From assembly GCA_017557405.1 (NCBI GenBank), contig JAFYYV010000001.1, positions 62,001-126,000 of the forward strand: a stretch of 64,000 nt of DNA, given 5' to 3'. Position 1 is the first letter of the stretch. Each line of letters opens with the position of its first letter. Of this stretch, positions 51,701 through 62,338 are shown one piece after another. Source of the DNA: Prevotella sp. Lineage in GTDB: Bacteria > Bacteroidota > Bacteroidia > Bacteroidales > Bacteroidaceae. Under the pieces are notes generated by a model. The model saw nothing but the letters and a program-made list of their open reading frames with translations. It searched no databases and was not told the DNA's origin. The position numbers were made by a program, and so were the translations under genes.

Positions 51701-54700
51701 ATGAAACGAAAAAACACTTTCCCTTCTTCGGGAAAAGAACGATTGCGGCATAGCCGGTGGCTAGGGCTGCTCATGACATTTGTGCTACTGTTAGGCTTCA
51801 GTCAGACGGCTAAGGCTTTGGGCTACCAACGGACTTACGATGTTGCGAATATTACGCAGAACTGGGCTAAACCACATTTCCATTTCGACCTATGCTTAGG
51901 CGAGAACAATGGTGATTACAGTTACTGGGGATATTGGAATGGCGACCACAGATGGGTTCTTTACTTGGATGGCGTAGAGCTATGTACCTCAGCCAATCTC
52001 GGTCTGAACAAGGGCAATACCGCTCTTGGTAATGTTGCCAGTGACTATGACCAATGGTACACCCAATATACAGATGCCAACGGAAACTGGATTGGCGTCT
52101 GGAATCCCCATTGGGGAGTAGACAAACAGGTCTGGGCTTACATCTGTATTGTACCTAAATACAGCTTTATCGGCCAGCCTCACACGATAACGATCAAGGG
52201 CCGATGGCACGACAACGATAAAGACAAAGGCGTTATCACGATGACGGTGCCTTCATACAATGCTGCAATGAGTGTACCTGAAATGTCGCTGACACGTAGT
52301 AACGGCAAGATTAACTACAACGCTTCGTTGTCAGCTGTCGGCAACAACGCCTCTACATACACTTGGGGACTGACACTATTCTATGAAAAACCGGGAAGTC
52401 AGTCATATAAAGAGCCTACAATGGAAAACAGCCTGGGTGGCTTAAAGACAACTGAATCGACAACGGAGATGTCCCTTTCCTACAATGCTGATAACTACAA
52501 GGCATACAAGGTCTATCCTCGTCTGTCGGCCAGTCGTAAATCAGCTCACGTTATCGCTTTCAACCCTTCTCGGTCGACAATCGCTGATAACTTCTTCAAA
52601 GACTATGACGTTGTCAATGTTCCAGGCTACCCACGTGCCACTGGTTTGACTGCCGAAGGTCAGAAATGGGCAAAGACGGTCAATCTCTCTTGGAACAGCG
52701 AGGTTTACGACTCGAACAACTGCGACACGAACGGTAAATGGTATGTGTTCCGCAAGAACCTCAGCGACAACACCGTGGAGATTGTGGGCTCAGAGATCGC
52801 TTACAACACTCGCACTTTTACTGACAACAGCGCCACGCTGGATTATAGCACACCTTATACCTACTACGTGTGCTTCGTGCCCAATGGCTGGACGGTGAAC
52901 AGCTGGACGGATGTCGATGGACTGTGGACCAGCAAAGACTTCACACTCAAGCGCGAATACCAATTCAAGGACTTCACGGCTGAAGGCAATGACGAAAACA
53001 TTGCGCTGGACTGGAAATTAGAGTCGTTTAGCAATGCCAACAACAGCAACACATACGACGTGGTGCTGCAGCGCAGCGTGAACAACAACACGAGTTGGAC
53101 GGACCTCTACACCCAGACCATCAACAGCCCAAGCGTTATTTCGGGCAATTATACAGACGAAGACGTCTCTAACCCTTGCACCAACTATTATTATCGACTG
53201 ATGGTGCTGGCACAGGACACGACGTTCTACAGCAACGAGGAGGTGAGCAGCATCACCGGCGAGTCGAAGGTGACCAGCATTGCTGCCAGCCGCGGCACTT
53301 ATACTGGCCGCGTGCGCATTCAGTGGGAAGCAGAGCAATACGGAACCGCCGCAACCTACTACACCGTGAAACGCCGTCTGTATGGCAGCGGCGACGACCG
53401 CTGGGTAACGCTGTATACCACCAACGGCACAGCCTCCTCTTATAACTATCAAGACGACACCGCTCAGCCTGGCGACTACTACGAGTATCAGGTCATTTCC
53501 GAGACAAAGTGCCAAGCGGACAATAGCAACGTACAGCACATAGTAACGACCGACGGATTCTGTATGGCCCGAGGTGTGGTGAGCGGCCGCATCAGTTACG
53601 GCACAGGTACCGCCGTCGAGGCTGCTCGGGTGGTACTGAAGCCCAGCAGCAGTTCCGGTACCGACGTACAGTCGTTCTACTCGCTACATCTGCAGGGCAT
53701 CGGCGATGGCGTTTCCTGGCCCGTACCTCAGGCTATAAAAACGACTTCGCCCTACACGATTCAGTACTTCCTGCGTCCAGAAACCGAAGATGCATCGCGC
53801 ACTGCCAATGCCGTGTTGCTGGAGGAGAACGGCACCTCGACGGCGCTGCTTCAGCTGTCGACCTACGATGCCACGAACCAGCGCTACCAGCTGATTCTCA
53901 ACGGCAACGCTTCGGGCGTATATGTGAAGCCCAACGAATTCACGCAGATCACGCTCCGATATGACGGTTCGCAATACACGCTGAGTACCTTCGACAGCCA
54001 TCGTGCCACAGCCACTTACAGCGTTGCCGGACATGCCCTTTCGGCAGAGAGCCTGCATTTCGGCTACTCGTCTGATGTCAACAAACCACAGTTCAAGGGC
54101 TACTTAGACGAAATCCGCGTCTATTCGCGTGCCCTCCCCAACGAGGAAATTGTTTCCTATGCCGACCACACGCTGGCAGGTAACGAGGACGGGCTGGTGG
54201 CTTATATCCCGTTGGACGAAGGCGTTCAGGCACTGAAAAAGGCTTACGACTACTCGAAGACGGCAGGCGCTGCCAACGAGAACCACGGAGATCTGGCTGG
54301 TGGTTCTTTCGACTCCACCATTCCCGATAGCAATCAATTTGGCCTGCTGGGCTATACTGACAATCAGGGCAACTACGTGGTGCGTGGCGTGCCGTTCAAT
54401 GGCGATGGTACCAACTACAGCGTGACACCCGTGATGAACAGCCACGAGTTCTCGCCAGAGAAGCAGAGCCGTTTCGTGAGTGCTTCGTCGCTGGTGCACA
54501 GCGGCGTTGACTTCACCGACATTTCATCATTTGAAGTTAGCGGCGTCATCCGCTATGCCGGCACGAACATCCCGGTGGACAGTGTGCAGATATACGTGGA
54601 CGGTCGTCAGGCTTCACGCAACAACGAGATTGTGGTGACTAACGACGAGGGCAAGTTCACCGTAGATGTGCCCATCGGTAAGCATTACATCAGCGTCTCA

Positions 54701-57700
54701 AAGGACGGCCATACCTTCGTCAAGGGAGGCCGCATTCCCGATGACCCGACCGGTCTGAACGAAACGACCTACGAGTTTGTCAAGGACGAGAGCGGCTTTG
54801 TGTTCTGGGACAACACATTGGTGCCTGTGGCAGGCCGCGTGGTTGGTGGTGCCATTGAGAGCGAAAAACTCTTAGGCTTTGCCGACATAGATGAGTACAA
54901 GAGCAAGAACACGATCGGACAGGCCCGCATTACGCTGGAGATTCCCGACACGCGTTATATGCTGAACGCCTACGAGGAGACGGAGGGCTTGGTGAGCAAT
55001 GGTTTCAGACCTGTGACTGAGAACACGGCACTGACTTATCCGACTGGCGTGGCAGCTACGGGTGAAGGCTACCGCACGGGTGGTACCCAGGAAGACAATG
55101 CTAAGCGGGTGGTCATCACGACTGATGCCGAGACGGGCGATTTTGCCGTGCTGCTGCCGCCGCTGGATTACAAGGTGACTTCGGTGCAGATGGTGAACAG
55201 CCAGGCCAACGAGGTATATAAGTTCAATCCCCAGCAATTGCCGCGCATCGACGCCAGTCACCCGGAAACGGTGCTACAGGATAGTATCCCGACGGAGGAC
55301 GGCGGGTTCCGCTACTTCGACTATGTGGCCGCTATGAAATTGACGCTCCACACCGATCCCGTGCTCAGCGTCAGGCAGAAGAACGGATCGAAGAACCTGC
55401 TTCCCGAGGGCGTCTTTGGTGAAGCCATAGGCGAATACGAGATTCCCACCACTAAAGAGATGCGGACCGCGGACCTCTATACTGTCAATACAAACGGCAC
55501 TGTCAACTACACGTTCGACTATCCCATTTTCAAGGAAATGGCCTCCTATACGTTCGACATCGAAGGCTATGAGCTTTACACGAACTACGATAAGGCTAAT
55601 GACGACGAAGACCGCGTGACGAAGGTGCCACTCAAGGAAACCGTGGTGACTATCAGCAACCCCATGAGCGCAGGACAGGAAGTGCGCACTGCTGCGCCTG
55701 AGAACGGCGAGAACATTGGCGAGGTGGTAGATCTGAAGGAGAACCAACTTCAGCTCGACTCGCTGGGCAAGGCCACCTACACGTGGACGGCTGGTCTGCC
55801 TTACACCTTGGGCAACTACACTCGTACCATGAACATGACCTATAACAATGGTGAGGGCGATTACAGCTGGCAGGGACTTGAGGCCATCATCTTCGGCGAC
55901 CTGCCCAAGGGCAGCAACTTCACCACGAAGGGACCGTCGATAGTTGAGATGATTCTGCACGACCCATACGGCGACTCGTCGTTTGCCACTTGGGAAACCG
56001 GCACGGTGACCATCAGGAGCGAGGAAACCCTCAGAAGCGAGGACGACGACAAGACATTCTCGACGAATATGCACCTTGGTCCGAAATTGGAAATCGAGAA
56101 CGGCTTGTTTACGCAGATTCAGACAGAAATTGAGGCTATTGCTGACTTCTCGGGCGGCTACCAGCTCACCAACACGTATGACACCCTGAACGTCCACACA
56201 ACGACCATCGAGGTCACACGCGCCATCAGCACAAGCAGCGATCCCGACATGGTGGGCGCCGATGCCGATATCTACATCGGAAAGAGTGTCAACTTGATCT
56301 ATGGAAAGACGAGACAGGTGGGCCTGAAGGCCGATGTCAACGGCAATCCGTATGTTTCGGTGGACGATGCATGCTCGGTGAACGAGGAGTTATCCACGAA
56401 TTTCGCCTTCACGCAATACCAGATTGAGAATGTACTGATTCCCGGTCTCGAACTGTTGCGCAACGACTATCTCATAACGGTGCCCGACATGGAAACCGCC
56501 ACGAACGAGACAGATAGTACCATCTATGTGACGAACCTATTGGAAACCGACGAGGACTTCGGTAAACCGGGCACCTATAAGGTGCTCGCCAAGACTGAGG
56601 GACTCGACATGGTGAGCTACTACAATGACGAGATTCAAAGTTGGAAGAACACGATTCGCCAAAACGAGGAATACAAGGACGGCCTTTTCAACGCCTCCGG
56701 AGCCAAAACTATGAAGAACGTCTCGTTCGGTGGCGGAGTGGAAATCAACGAGAGCACCACTAATTCCTATAACCACATGCAGAACTGGACCCACTCACAC
56801 ACCTACTATGTGAACTATTCACACGATCTGGGTGGAACTTTCAATGGAGTGGGAGTCGACTTCTCGTATGAGTCGCACTGCTCGAGCGCAAAATATAACG
56901 GCGGCAACGGATCCGATGGAAATACTGAAGAAGACGAAAACTTAGCAACGTTCAGCTACACGCTGGCTGATAGCGGCGCCGATGACTCGTTCTCGATGGA
57001 CGTCTACGAAGCGCTCAACAACCACGGTCCCATCTTCCGGACGCGCGGTGGCCAAAGCTCGTGCCCGTATGAGGGACAGGAAGTGACAAAGTACTACAAA
57101 CCCGGTACTGAGCTATCTGCAGCTACGATGCAAATCGAGAGACCTTCAATCGATTGCAAAACCACCCAATTGACTGGCGTTCCCACAGGCGGCAAGGCAC
57201 AGTTCGAACTGTTGCTCGGAAACGAGTCTGATACAAATACTGACTGCTACTTCAACCTGATACCCGTGGACGGTGCCAATCCAAAGGGTGCGCTGCTGAG
57301 CCTGCCCACAGGTCCCATTGGCAATGGACGTACCATTCTGGTGCCCTACGGTGAGGAAGTGAAGGTGATTCTGACATTGGAGCAAGGTAATCTCGATGTG
57401 ACAGACTATGAGGACATTGAAATCGCTTTGACAAGTACCTGCCAGAATGACCCGACCTCTATCCATGGCGCTATCTCCAGCTCAATAAAACTGAGTGCGC
57501 ACTTCGTGCCCGCCAGCACGCCGGTGGACATGACCATCGACAAGACGGTGATTAACACGAACAACAAGGATGAGGACCTGTCTATACGCGTGACAGGCTT
57601 CGACCGCAATTTCCAGGGACTGAAGCGCGTGGACATCCAGTACATGGCTCCGGGTGCTCAGTCGTGGAGTTTGCTGAAGAGCTACATACCGAACAATGAC

Positions 57701-60700
57701 GTGCGTGAGAACAACAGCCAGGAGCTGCTGCCCGCGAACGGCGTGATCGAAGTGGCACTGAATATGAATTCGTCGAGCTGGTTGGACGGAACCTACCAGT
57801 TCCGTGCACAGAGCGCAGCTATCTATGGTGGCAATCCCGTGACTTCGGAGAGCGAAGTGCTGACGCTGGTGAAGGACGTGAACCGTCCGCAGCTGTTCGG
57901 TCTGGCTAGTCCGACCGATGGTGTGCTGAATGCCGACGACCTGGTCAGCGTGACCTTCAACGAGGACATCCAACAAGCATTGCTGACGGACAACAACTTC
58001 GTGGTGAGTGGTGTGCTGAACGGTGCACAGGTGAAACACGACGTGGCGCTGTCGGCACAGAACACGGATTATGCCGCAAAGACCGAAGCCAACATCAACC
58101 TGGCACGCAAGGACTTCTCGGCCGACATGTGGGTGCGTGTGACCGATGCAGGTGACATATTCTGTCATGGTAACGGTGACGAGAGATTCAAGCTGAGCGT
58201 CGACGACAACGACAAACTGGTGGTGACCATCGGCAACGAGAGCTACACCTCGACGAATGCCATCGAGAAGAACACGTGGACGTTCCTTGCCTTCACCTAC
58301 AAATTCGAGAATGGCAACAGTCTGCTGAACGCACGTGCCGTTACGGATAACTACACCAGGGATATGTTCACGAACCAAGCCGTGGCCGACTATGCCGGCA
58401 CTGGCGGTATCACACTGGGTAAGGGATTCTCGGGTGCCATCCACGAGTTGACACTTTGGGACAAGGCACGAGAGATGAACGAGGCACAGGCGGAGATGCA
58501 CATCACGAAGAAGCCTTCGACACCGAACCTCATCGGCTACTGGAAGATGGACGAGGGCAATGGCTTGACAGCCACCGACTATGCACGCAACCGCCACCTG
58601 ACTCTGCCGAACAACACGTGGTATCTGAACAACGACAACAAGGCTGTGAGCCTGAATGGCTCGAACAGCCTGAAGCTTGACATCACGGAATGCAGCGCAC
58701 TCTCAACCGAAGACTATGCGATGGAGATGTGGTTCAAGGGCGCTAAGGCTGACAACACTACATCCAGCACGTTGTTCTCGGCTGCCGAGCAATCGGTGAG
58801 CATGGGCTTCAACAGCACAGGCGCGCTGACGCTGACAGCCAATGGCGAAGATACCGAGATCAGCAAGAACGACTACTTGGACAACACTTGGCACCACTTG
58901 GCACTGAACGTTCTGCACAGCGGAAACGCAACGGTCTATGTGGACGGCAAGGCTGTGAAGACCATGTCGGCATCGGCTGTCCCGGCACTGGAAGGAGCTT
59001 ACCTGTATGTGGGTTCGAAGGGCGGCAACGCTTCTTACTTCAAGGGAACAGTGGACGAAATCCGCTTCTGGAAGGCTTCGATGACGGGCGACCTGCTGAG
59101 CAGCCAACGCACACAGCGTCTGACGGGTGAGGAAGGGGGACTTGTGGCTTACTACTCGTTCGAGAAACTCACTCGCGATCCGAGTACAGGCATCATCTCG
59201 TCCGTAAGTACTGCTGCCGACCAGGACAAGGTCTACAACTATACAACCAAGGAGTATGCGCTGACCGACAAAGAGGCAACGATGACCAGCGGCACGATAA
59301 GCTACACCGACGAGGCTCCGGCACTGAAGGTGAAGCCCGAGGCCACGAACGTGGATTTCACCTTCGTGTCCAACGAACGCTCGATTATCATCAACCTTGA
59401 CGCCGATCTTGACAGAGTGGAAGGAACGACCCTGACCTTCAACGTAAGAGGCGTGAAGGACATGAACGGCAACGAGTCGACAGAGATTGTTTGGACGGCA
59501 TACGTGAAGAAAAACCAACTGCTCTGGCAGGGTGACAACGAGATAGCCATCGAGCAGCAGAACGGCGAGAGCACGACGTTCCAGGCCGTGATAGAGAACG
59601 AGAGCGGCTTGTCGGAGAACTGGACGCTGAGCGGACTGCCCACTTGGCTGACAGCCAGCCAGACAAGCGGCACGCTGCAGGCACAGTCGACGAAGACCAT
59701 CACCTTCACCGTGGCCAGCAGCACCGCCATCGGCAAGTATGAGCAGACCATCTACCTGACAGGTAACAACAACATTGCAGAGCCGCTGACACTGAACCTG
59801 AAGGTGAAGGGCGAGGAGCCCGACTGGGCTGTGAACACGAGCGGATACCAGTACACGATGAGTATCGTAGGTCAGCTACAGTTCCAGAACGTCATCTCGA
59901 CCGACGAGGACGACATCGTGGCCGCCTTCAACGAGGCTGGCGACTGCGTAGGCGTTGCACGTCCGCAGTATGAGAGTGCATTCGACACCTACTTCACGAT
60001 GATGACGGTCTATGGCAACAGTGACGACGATCTCCTGACCTTCAAGGCCTACGACGCTAGCACGGGCAAGGTATATCCCGTGGTGCAGACCGATGAGGAC
60101 GTATACTTCGAGAAGGATACGAGGTTGGGCAAGCTCGCCACCCCGTTCATCTGGAACGTCACCGACAAAATTGAGCAGACCATTGACCTGAAGAAGGGCT
60201 GGAACTGGATGTCGCTCTACGTGACTCCAGACGATATGAGTCCAGCTGGAGTGCTGGCAGACGCCCGCGCCATCCTCACCCTGATCAACGGCCAGAACGG
60301 CTCGAGTGAGTTTGACTCGCAGATCGGATGGAGCGGCACGCTCACGACGATGGACAACGCATCAATGTACAAACTCCAGGCTACTGACGACGTAACGACC
60401 ACTGTTGTGGGCTCACCCGCCGACGTAGCCGGTACTCAGATTACTGTGAAGAACGGCTTGACATGGATCGGCTATCCGCCATCGTTCACTCTCTCGCTGG
60501 CAGACGCCTTTGCAGGCCTCGACCCCGCGGATGATGACATGGTGAAGAACCAGAGCGGATTCGCCGTCTACAGCAGCGCGAACGCCAAATGGATTGGCAC
60601 ACTGACGGCAATGGAGCCTGGCATAGGCTATATATACAGCTCTGAGGCCACGGCCAACAAGACGTTCACCTATCCGTCGACGCCCCCAGCAGGCGGAATC

Positions 60701-61189
60701 GTCAACTCGAAGGCCTTCTTCGGCGAGGAGGAAGCCTATCACTTCCAGCCCGTCGCCGCCCAGAACTATCCCAGCAACATGGTGATGATAGGCCAGGTGG
60801 TGGAGAACGGCATGCCAGCATCGGGCATCGAGGTGGCCGCCTACGTGGGCGACGAATGCCGTGCTACGATTCGCTCGAACAGCGAAGGAATGTTGTTCCT
60901 GCTCGTGCCGGGTGACAAGGTACTGCCGCTGACACTGCGCACCTACATCCACGGCGATGAGGTGACAATCGACCTGCCGCTGACATACCAGTCGGACAAG
61001 ATGCTCGGCACGCTCAAGATGCCGATTAAGATTGACATCACCGACTTCGCCACTGGCATCAGTCGGATGGGTGAGGATGCCGACGACGGCGAGTACTACG
61101 ACCTGAGCGGCCGCAAGCTGAACCAGCGTCCGTACCAGCCGGGTGTCTACATCCGCAACGGCCAGAAGACAGTGGTCAAAGGCAAATAA
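51701..61189 (+). CDS. Giant multidomain surface protein (LamG, Fn3-like, BACON-like)
   Basis: A 3162-residue protein, the largest in the window. Signal peptide about 15-40 (ends A-K-A-L). Fn3-like repeats about 310-615; LamG/concanavalin-like domain about 646-823 inserted near a carboxypeptidase-regulatory-like fold; more regulatory-like beta domains about 880-1010; a long central beta-rich region with no recognised family; two LamG-like domains at about 2130-2273 and 2307-2467; a BACON-like domain about 2603-2703; then I-D-L-K-K-G-W-N-W-M-S-L-Y and a domain (about 3023-3107) shared with the next gene; and a T9SS-like tail (Y-D-L-S-G-R-K-L...G-V-Y-I-R). Surface adhesion or glycan binding is inferred; no catalytic site was found. 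It forms an operon with the 341-residue protein. Confidence 0.9.
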   Translation: MKRKNTFPSSGKERLRHSRWLGLLMTFVLLLGFSQTAKALGYQRTYDVANITQNWAKPHFHFDLCLGENNGDYSYWGYWNGDHRWVLYLDGVELCTSANLGLNKGNTALGNVASDYDQWYTQYTDANGNWIGVWNPHWGVDKQVWAYICIVPKYSFIGQPHTITIKGRWHDNDKDKGVITMTVPSYNAAMSVPEMSLTRSNGKINYNASLSAVGNNASTYTWGLTLFYEKPGSQSYKEPTMENSLGGLKTTESTTEMSLSYNADNYKAYKVYPRLSASRKSAHVIAFNPSRSTIADNFFKDYDVVNVPGYPRATGLTAEGQKWAKTVNLSWNSEVYDSNNCDTNGKWYVFRKNLSDNTVEIVGSEIAYNTRTFTDNSATLDYSTPYTYYVCFVPNGWTVNSWTDVDGLWTSKDFTLKREYQFKDFTAEGNDENIALDWKLESFSNANNSNTYDVVLQRSVNNNTSWTDLYTQTINSPSVISGNYTDEDVSNPCTNYYYRLMVLAQDTTFYSNEEVSSITGESKVTSIAASRGTYTGRVRIQWEAEQYGTAATYYTVKRRLYGSGDDRWVTLYTTNGTASSYNYQDDTAQPGDYYEYQVISETKCQADNSNVQHIVTTDGFCMARGVVSGRISYGTGTAVEAARVVLKPSSSSGTDVQSFYSLHLQGIGDGVSWPVPQAIKTTSPYTIQYFLRPETEDASRTANAVLLEENGTSTALLQLSTYDATNQRYQLILNGNASGVYVKPNEFTQITLRYDGSQYTLSTFDSHRATATYSVAGHALSAESLHFGYSSDVNKPQFKGYLDEIRVYSRALPNEEIVSYADHTLAGNEDGLVAYIPLDEGVQALKKAYDYSKTAGAANENHGDLAGGSFDSTIPDSNQFGLLGYTDNQGNYVVRGVPFNGDGTNYSVTPVMNSHEFSPEKQSRFVSASSLVHSGVDFTDISSFEVSGVIRYAGTNIPVDSVQIYVDGRQASRNNEIVVTNDEGKFTVDVPIGKHYISVSKDGHTFVKGGRIPDDPTGLNETTYEFVKDESGFVFWDNTLVPVAGRVVGGAIESEKLLGFADIDEYKSKNTIGQARITLEIPDTRYMLNAYEETEGLVSNGFRPVTENTALTYPTGVAATGEGYRTGGTQEDNAKRVVITTDAETGDFAVLLPPLDYKVTSVQMVNSQANEVYKFNPQQLPRIDASHPETVLQDSIPTEDGGFRYFDYVAAMKLTLHTDPVLSVRQKNGSKNLLPEGVFGEAIGEYEIPTTKEMRTADLYTVNTNGTVNYTFDYPIFKEMASYTFDIEGYELYTNYDKANDDEDRVTKVPLKETVVTISNPMSAGQEVRTAAPENGENIGEVVDLKENQLQLDSLGKATYTWTAGLPYTLGNYTRTMNMTYNNGEGDYSWQGLEAIIFGDLPKGSNFTTKGPSIVEMILHDPYGDSSFATWETGTVTIRSEETLRSEDDDKTFSTNMHLGPKLEIENGLFTQIQTEIEAIADFSGGYQLTNTYDTLNVHTTTIEVTRAISTSSDPDMVGADADIYIGKSVNLIYGKTRQVGLKADVNGNPYVSVDDACSVNEELSTNFAFTQYQIENVLIPGLELLRNDYLITVPDMETATNETDSTIYVTNLLETDEDFGKPGTYKVLAKTEGLDMVSYYNDEIQSWKNTIRQNEEYKDGLFNASGAKTMKNVSFGGGVEINESTTNSYNHMQNWTHSHTYYVNYSHDLGGTFNGVGVDFSYESHCSSAKYNGGNGSDGNTEEDENLATFSYTLADSGADDSFSMDVYEALNNHGPIFRTRGGQSSCPYEGQEVTKYYKPGTELSAATMQIERPSIDCKTTQLTGVPTGGKAQFELLLGNESDTNTDCYFNLIPVDGANPKGALLSLPTGPIGNGRTILVPYGEEVKVILTLEQGNLDVTDYEDIEIALTSTCQNDPTSIHGAISSSIKLSAHFVPASTPVDMTIDKTVINTNNKDEDLSIRVTGFDRNFQGLKRVDIQYMAPGAQSWSLLKSYIPNNDVRENNSQELLPANGVIEVALNMNSSSWLDGTYQFRAQSAAIYGGNPVTSESEVLTLVKDVNRPQLFGLASPTDGVLNADDLVSVTFNEDIQQALLTDNNFVVSGVLNGAQVKHDVALSAQNTDYAAKTEANINLARKDFSADMWVRVTDAGDIFCHGNGDERFKLSVDDNDKLVVTIGNESYTSTNAIEKNTWTFLAFTYKFENGNSLLNARAVTDNYTRDMFTNQAVADYAGTGGITLGKGFSGAIHELTLWDKAREMNEAQAEMHITKKPSTPNLIGYWKMDEGNGLTATDYARNRHLTLPNNTWYLNNDNKAVSLNGSNSLKLDITECSALSTEDYAMEMWFKGAKADNTTSSTLFSAAEQSVSMGFNSTGALTLTANGEDTEISKNDYLDNTWHHLALNVLHSGNATVYVDGKAVKTMSASAVPALEGAYLYVGSKGGNASYFKGTVDEIRFWKASMTGDLLSSQRTQRLTGEEGGLVAYYSFEKLTRDPSTGIISSVSTAADQDKVYNYTTKEYALTDKEATMTSGTISYTDEAPALKVKPEATNVDFTFVSNERSIIINLDADLDRVEGTTLTFNVRGVKDMNGNESTEIVWTAYVKKNQLLWQGDNEIAIEQQNGESTTFQAVIENESGLSENWTLSGLPTWLTASQTSGTLQAQSTKTITFTVASSTAIGKYEQTIYLTGNNNIAEPLTLNLKVKGEEPDWAVNTSGYQYTMSIVGQLQFQNVISTDEDDIVAAFNEAGDCVGVARPQYESAFDTYFTMMTVYGNSDDDLLTFKAYDASTGKVYPVVQTDEDVYFEKDTRLGKLATPFIWNVTDKIEQTIDLKKGWNWMSLYVTPDDMSPAGVLADARAILTLINGQNGSSEFDSQIGWSGTLTTMDNASMYKLQATDDVTTTVVGSPADVAGTQITVKNGLTWIGYPPSFTLSLADAFAGLDPADDDMVKNQSGFAVYSSANAKWIGTLTAMEPGIGYIYSSEATANKTFTYPSTPPAGGIVNSKAFFGEEEAYHFQPVAAQNYPSNMVMIGQVVENGMPASGIEVAAYVGDECRATIRSNSEGMLFLLVPGDKVLPLTLRTYIHGDEVTIDLPLTYQSDKMLGTLKMPIKIDITDFATGISRMGEDADDGEYYDLSGRKLNQRPYQPGVYIRNGQKTVVKGK

Positions 61190-61201
61190 ACGGATGGGCT
61201 T

Positions 61202-62227
61202 ATGAACTATCAAACGATTAGTAAGATGGTCGTGGCAGCGCTGCTGGCGCTGCCTACGACCGTCTCCGCCCAAGACACGCACTACACGCCTGTGGGTGAC
61301 TCGAAGTACGAGTCGTACATGAACTTCACGGGGCAGGTGGTGAACAACGGTACGCCGGTGAACGGCGCCGAGGTGGCGATGTTCGTGGCGGGCGAATGCC
61401 GACAGACGCAGGTGTCGCACAACCTTTCGGGCACTGACCTGCAGGGCAACCCCTACAGCTACGACGGACTGGTGACGTCGTATCTGGCTTGGGGGCAGAG
61501 CCACAAGGAGAACATCACGTTCAAGGTGTGGCTGCCAAGCGGCGAAGAGCGTGAGCTGGAGGCGGTATGTCCGCTGGTGGTGGACTCCAGGACCGGCATG
61601 CCCAGCGCACCCTTCATCCTCGACATCAACAAGACCGCCCATAACGTGGTGTTCAACTTCAAGGAGGCTGGCGAGGCATGGACCTTCTCGACGGGCTCGG
61701 ACGGCAACCAGTTCGGCGCGACGGAGACGTTCACCTACGATGGCCTGACCGTCAACGTGACGGACACGAAGACGACGGACTCACAGGTGAACTACGTGAG
61801 CGAAGATAACGGTCTTCGTGTGGCTCCAAGCGGCACCGTGACCTTCACGGCTCCCACTGGCTACGTAATCATCGGCGCCTGGCCGCTGAACGCTTCGCAA
61901 CGGCTGAAGCTCGACCAATCTGGCGCGACGTTCGGCTACGATGGCTGGACGGGCAAGGCGAAGACCATCACACTGACCAACCCGAATACTAGCATAAACA
62001 ACCTCTATGGCATCGAGGTGAGATACAAGAAGATGCTCTACGGCGACGTGAATCGCGACGGATTGGTCAACATTGCCGACGTGACCGCGCTGGTGAACAT
62101 CATCTTGGGCAAGGACTTAGTCGAGCCGTATATCTACGACCACGACGCTGCCGATGTGAGCCAAGACAACAAAATCAACGTCACAGACGTGACAGGGTTG
62201 GTGAACATCATCTTGAAGAAACCGTAA
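61202..62227 (+). CDS. Secreted dockerin-tailed partner of the giant protein
   Basis: A 341-residue protein beginning 12 bp after the giant gene. Signal peptide about 1-24 (ends T-V-S-A-Q). Residues about 33-150 (M-N-F-T-G-Q-V-V-N-N-G-T-P-V-N-G-A-E-V-A) resemble the penultimate domain of the giant protein (M-V-M-I-G-Q-V-V-E-N-G-M-P-A-S-G-I-E-V-A). A beta-sandwich (about 155-278) follows. The C-terminus (about 279-341) is dockerin-like with two calcium-loop repeats, G-D-V-N-R-D-G-L-V-N and A-D-V-S-Q-D-N-K-I-N, each followed by V-T-x-L-V-N-I-I-L. Export and surface attachment are inferred; no cohesin is visible here. Confidence 0.9.
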   Translation: MNYQTISKMVVAALLALPTTVSAQDTHYTPVGDSKYESYMNFTGQVVNNGTPVNGAEVAMFVAGECRQTQVSHNLSGTDLQGNPYSYDGLVTSYLAWGQSHKENITFKVWLPSGEERELEAVCPLVVDSRTGMPSAPFILDINKTAHNVVFNFKEAGEAWTFSTGSDGNQFGATETFTYDGLTVNVTDTKTTDSQVNYVSEDNGLRVAPSGTVTFTAPTGYVIIGAWPLNASQRLKLDQSGATFGYDGWTGKAKTITLTNPNTSINNLYGIEVRYKKMLYGDVNRDGLVNIADVTALVNIILGKDLVEPYIYDHDAADVSQDNKINVTDVTGLVNIILKKP

Positions 62228-62281
62228 GAAGTGAGGGAACTCACTTAGATAAGGAGATAAAAGATAAGGAGATAAGAAAAG

Positions 62282-62314
62282 GCGGAGCTCACGCAATGTG
62301 AACTCCGCTTTTTT
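62282..62314. terminator. Bidirectional terminator
   Basis: GCGGAGCTCAC pairs with GTGAACTCCGC (one mismatch), followed by TTTTTT and preceded by AAAA. It lies between the converging dockerin-protein and LOG genes. Confidence 0.9.
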
Positions 62315-62338
62315 GTTGTGCAGCAAGATAACAAGTCG

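Noticed and set aside
57482-58597. A 371-codon minus-strand frame inside the giant surface-protein gene
   Set aside because: Low-complexity His/Val/Leu-rich translation with no recognisable domain; a shadow of the real frame.
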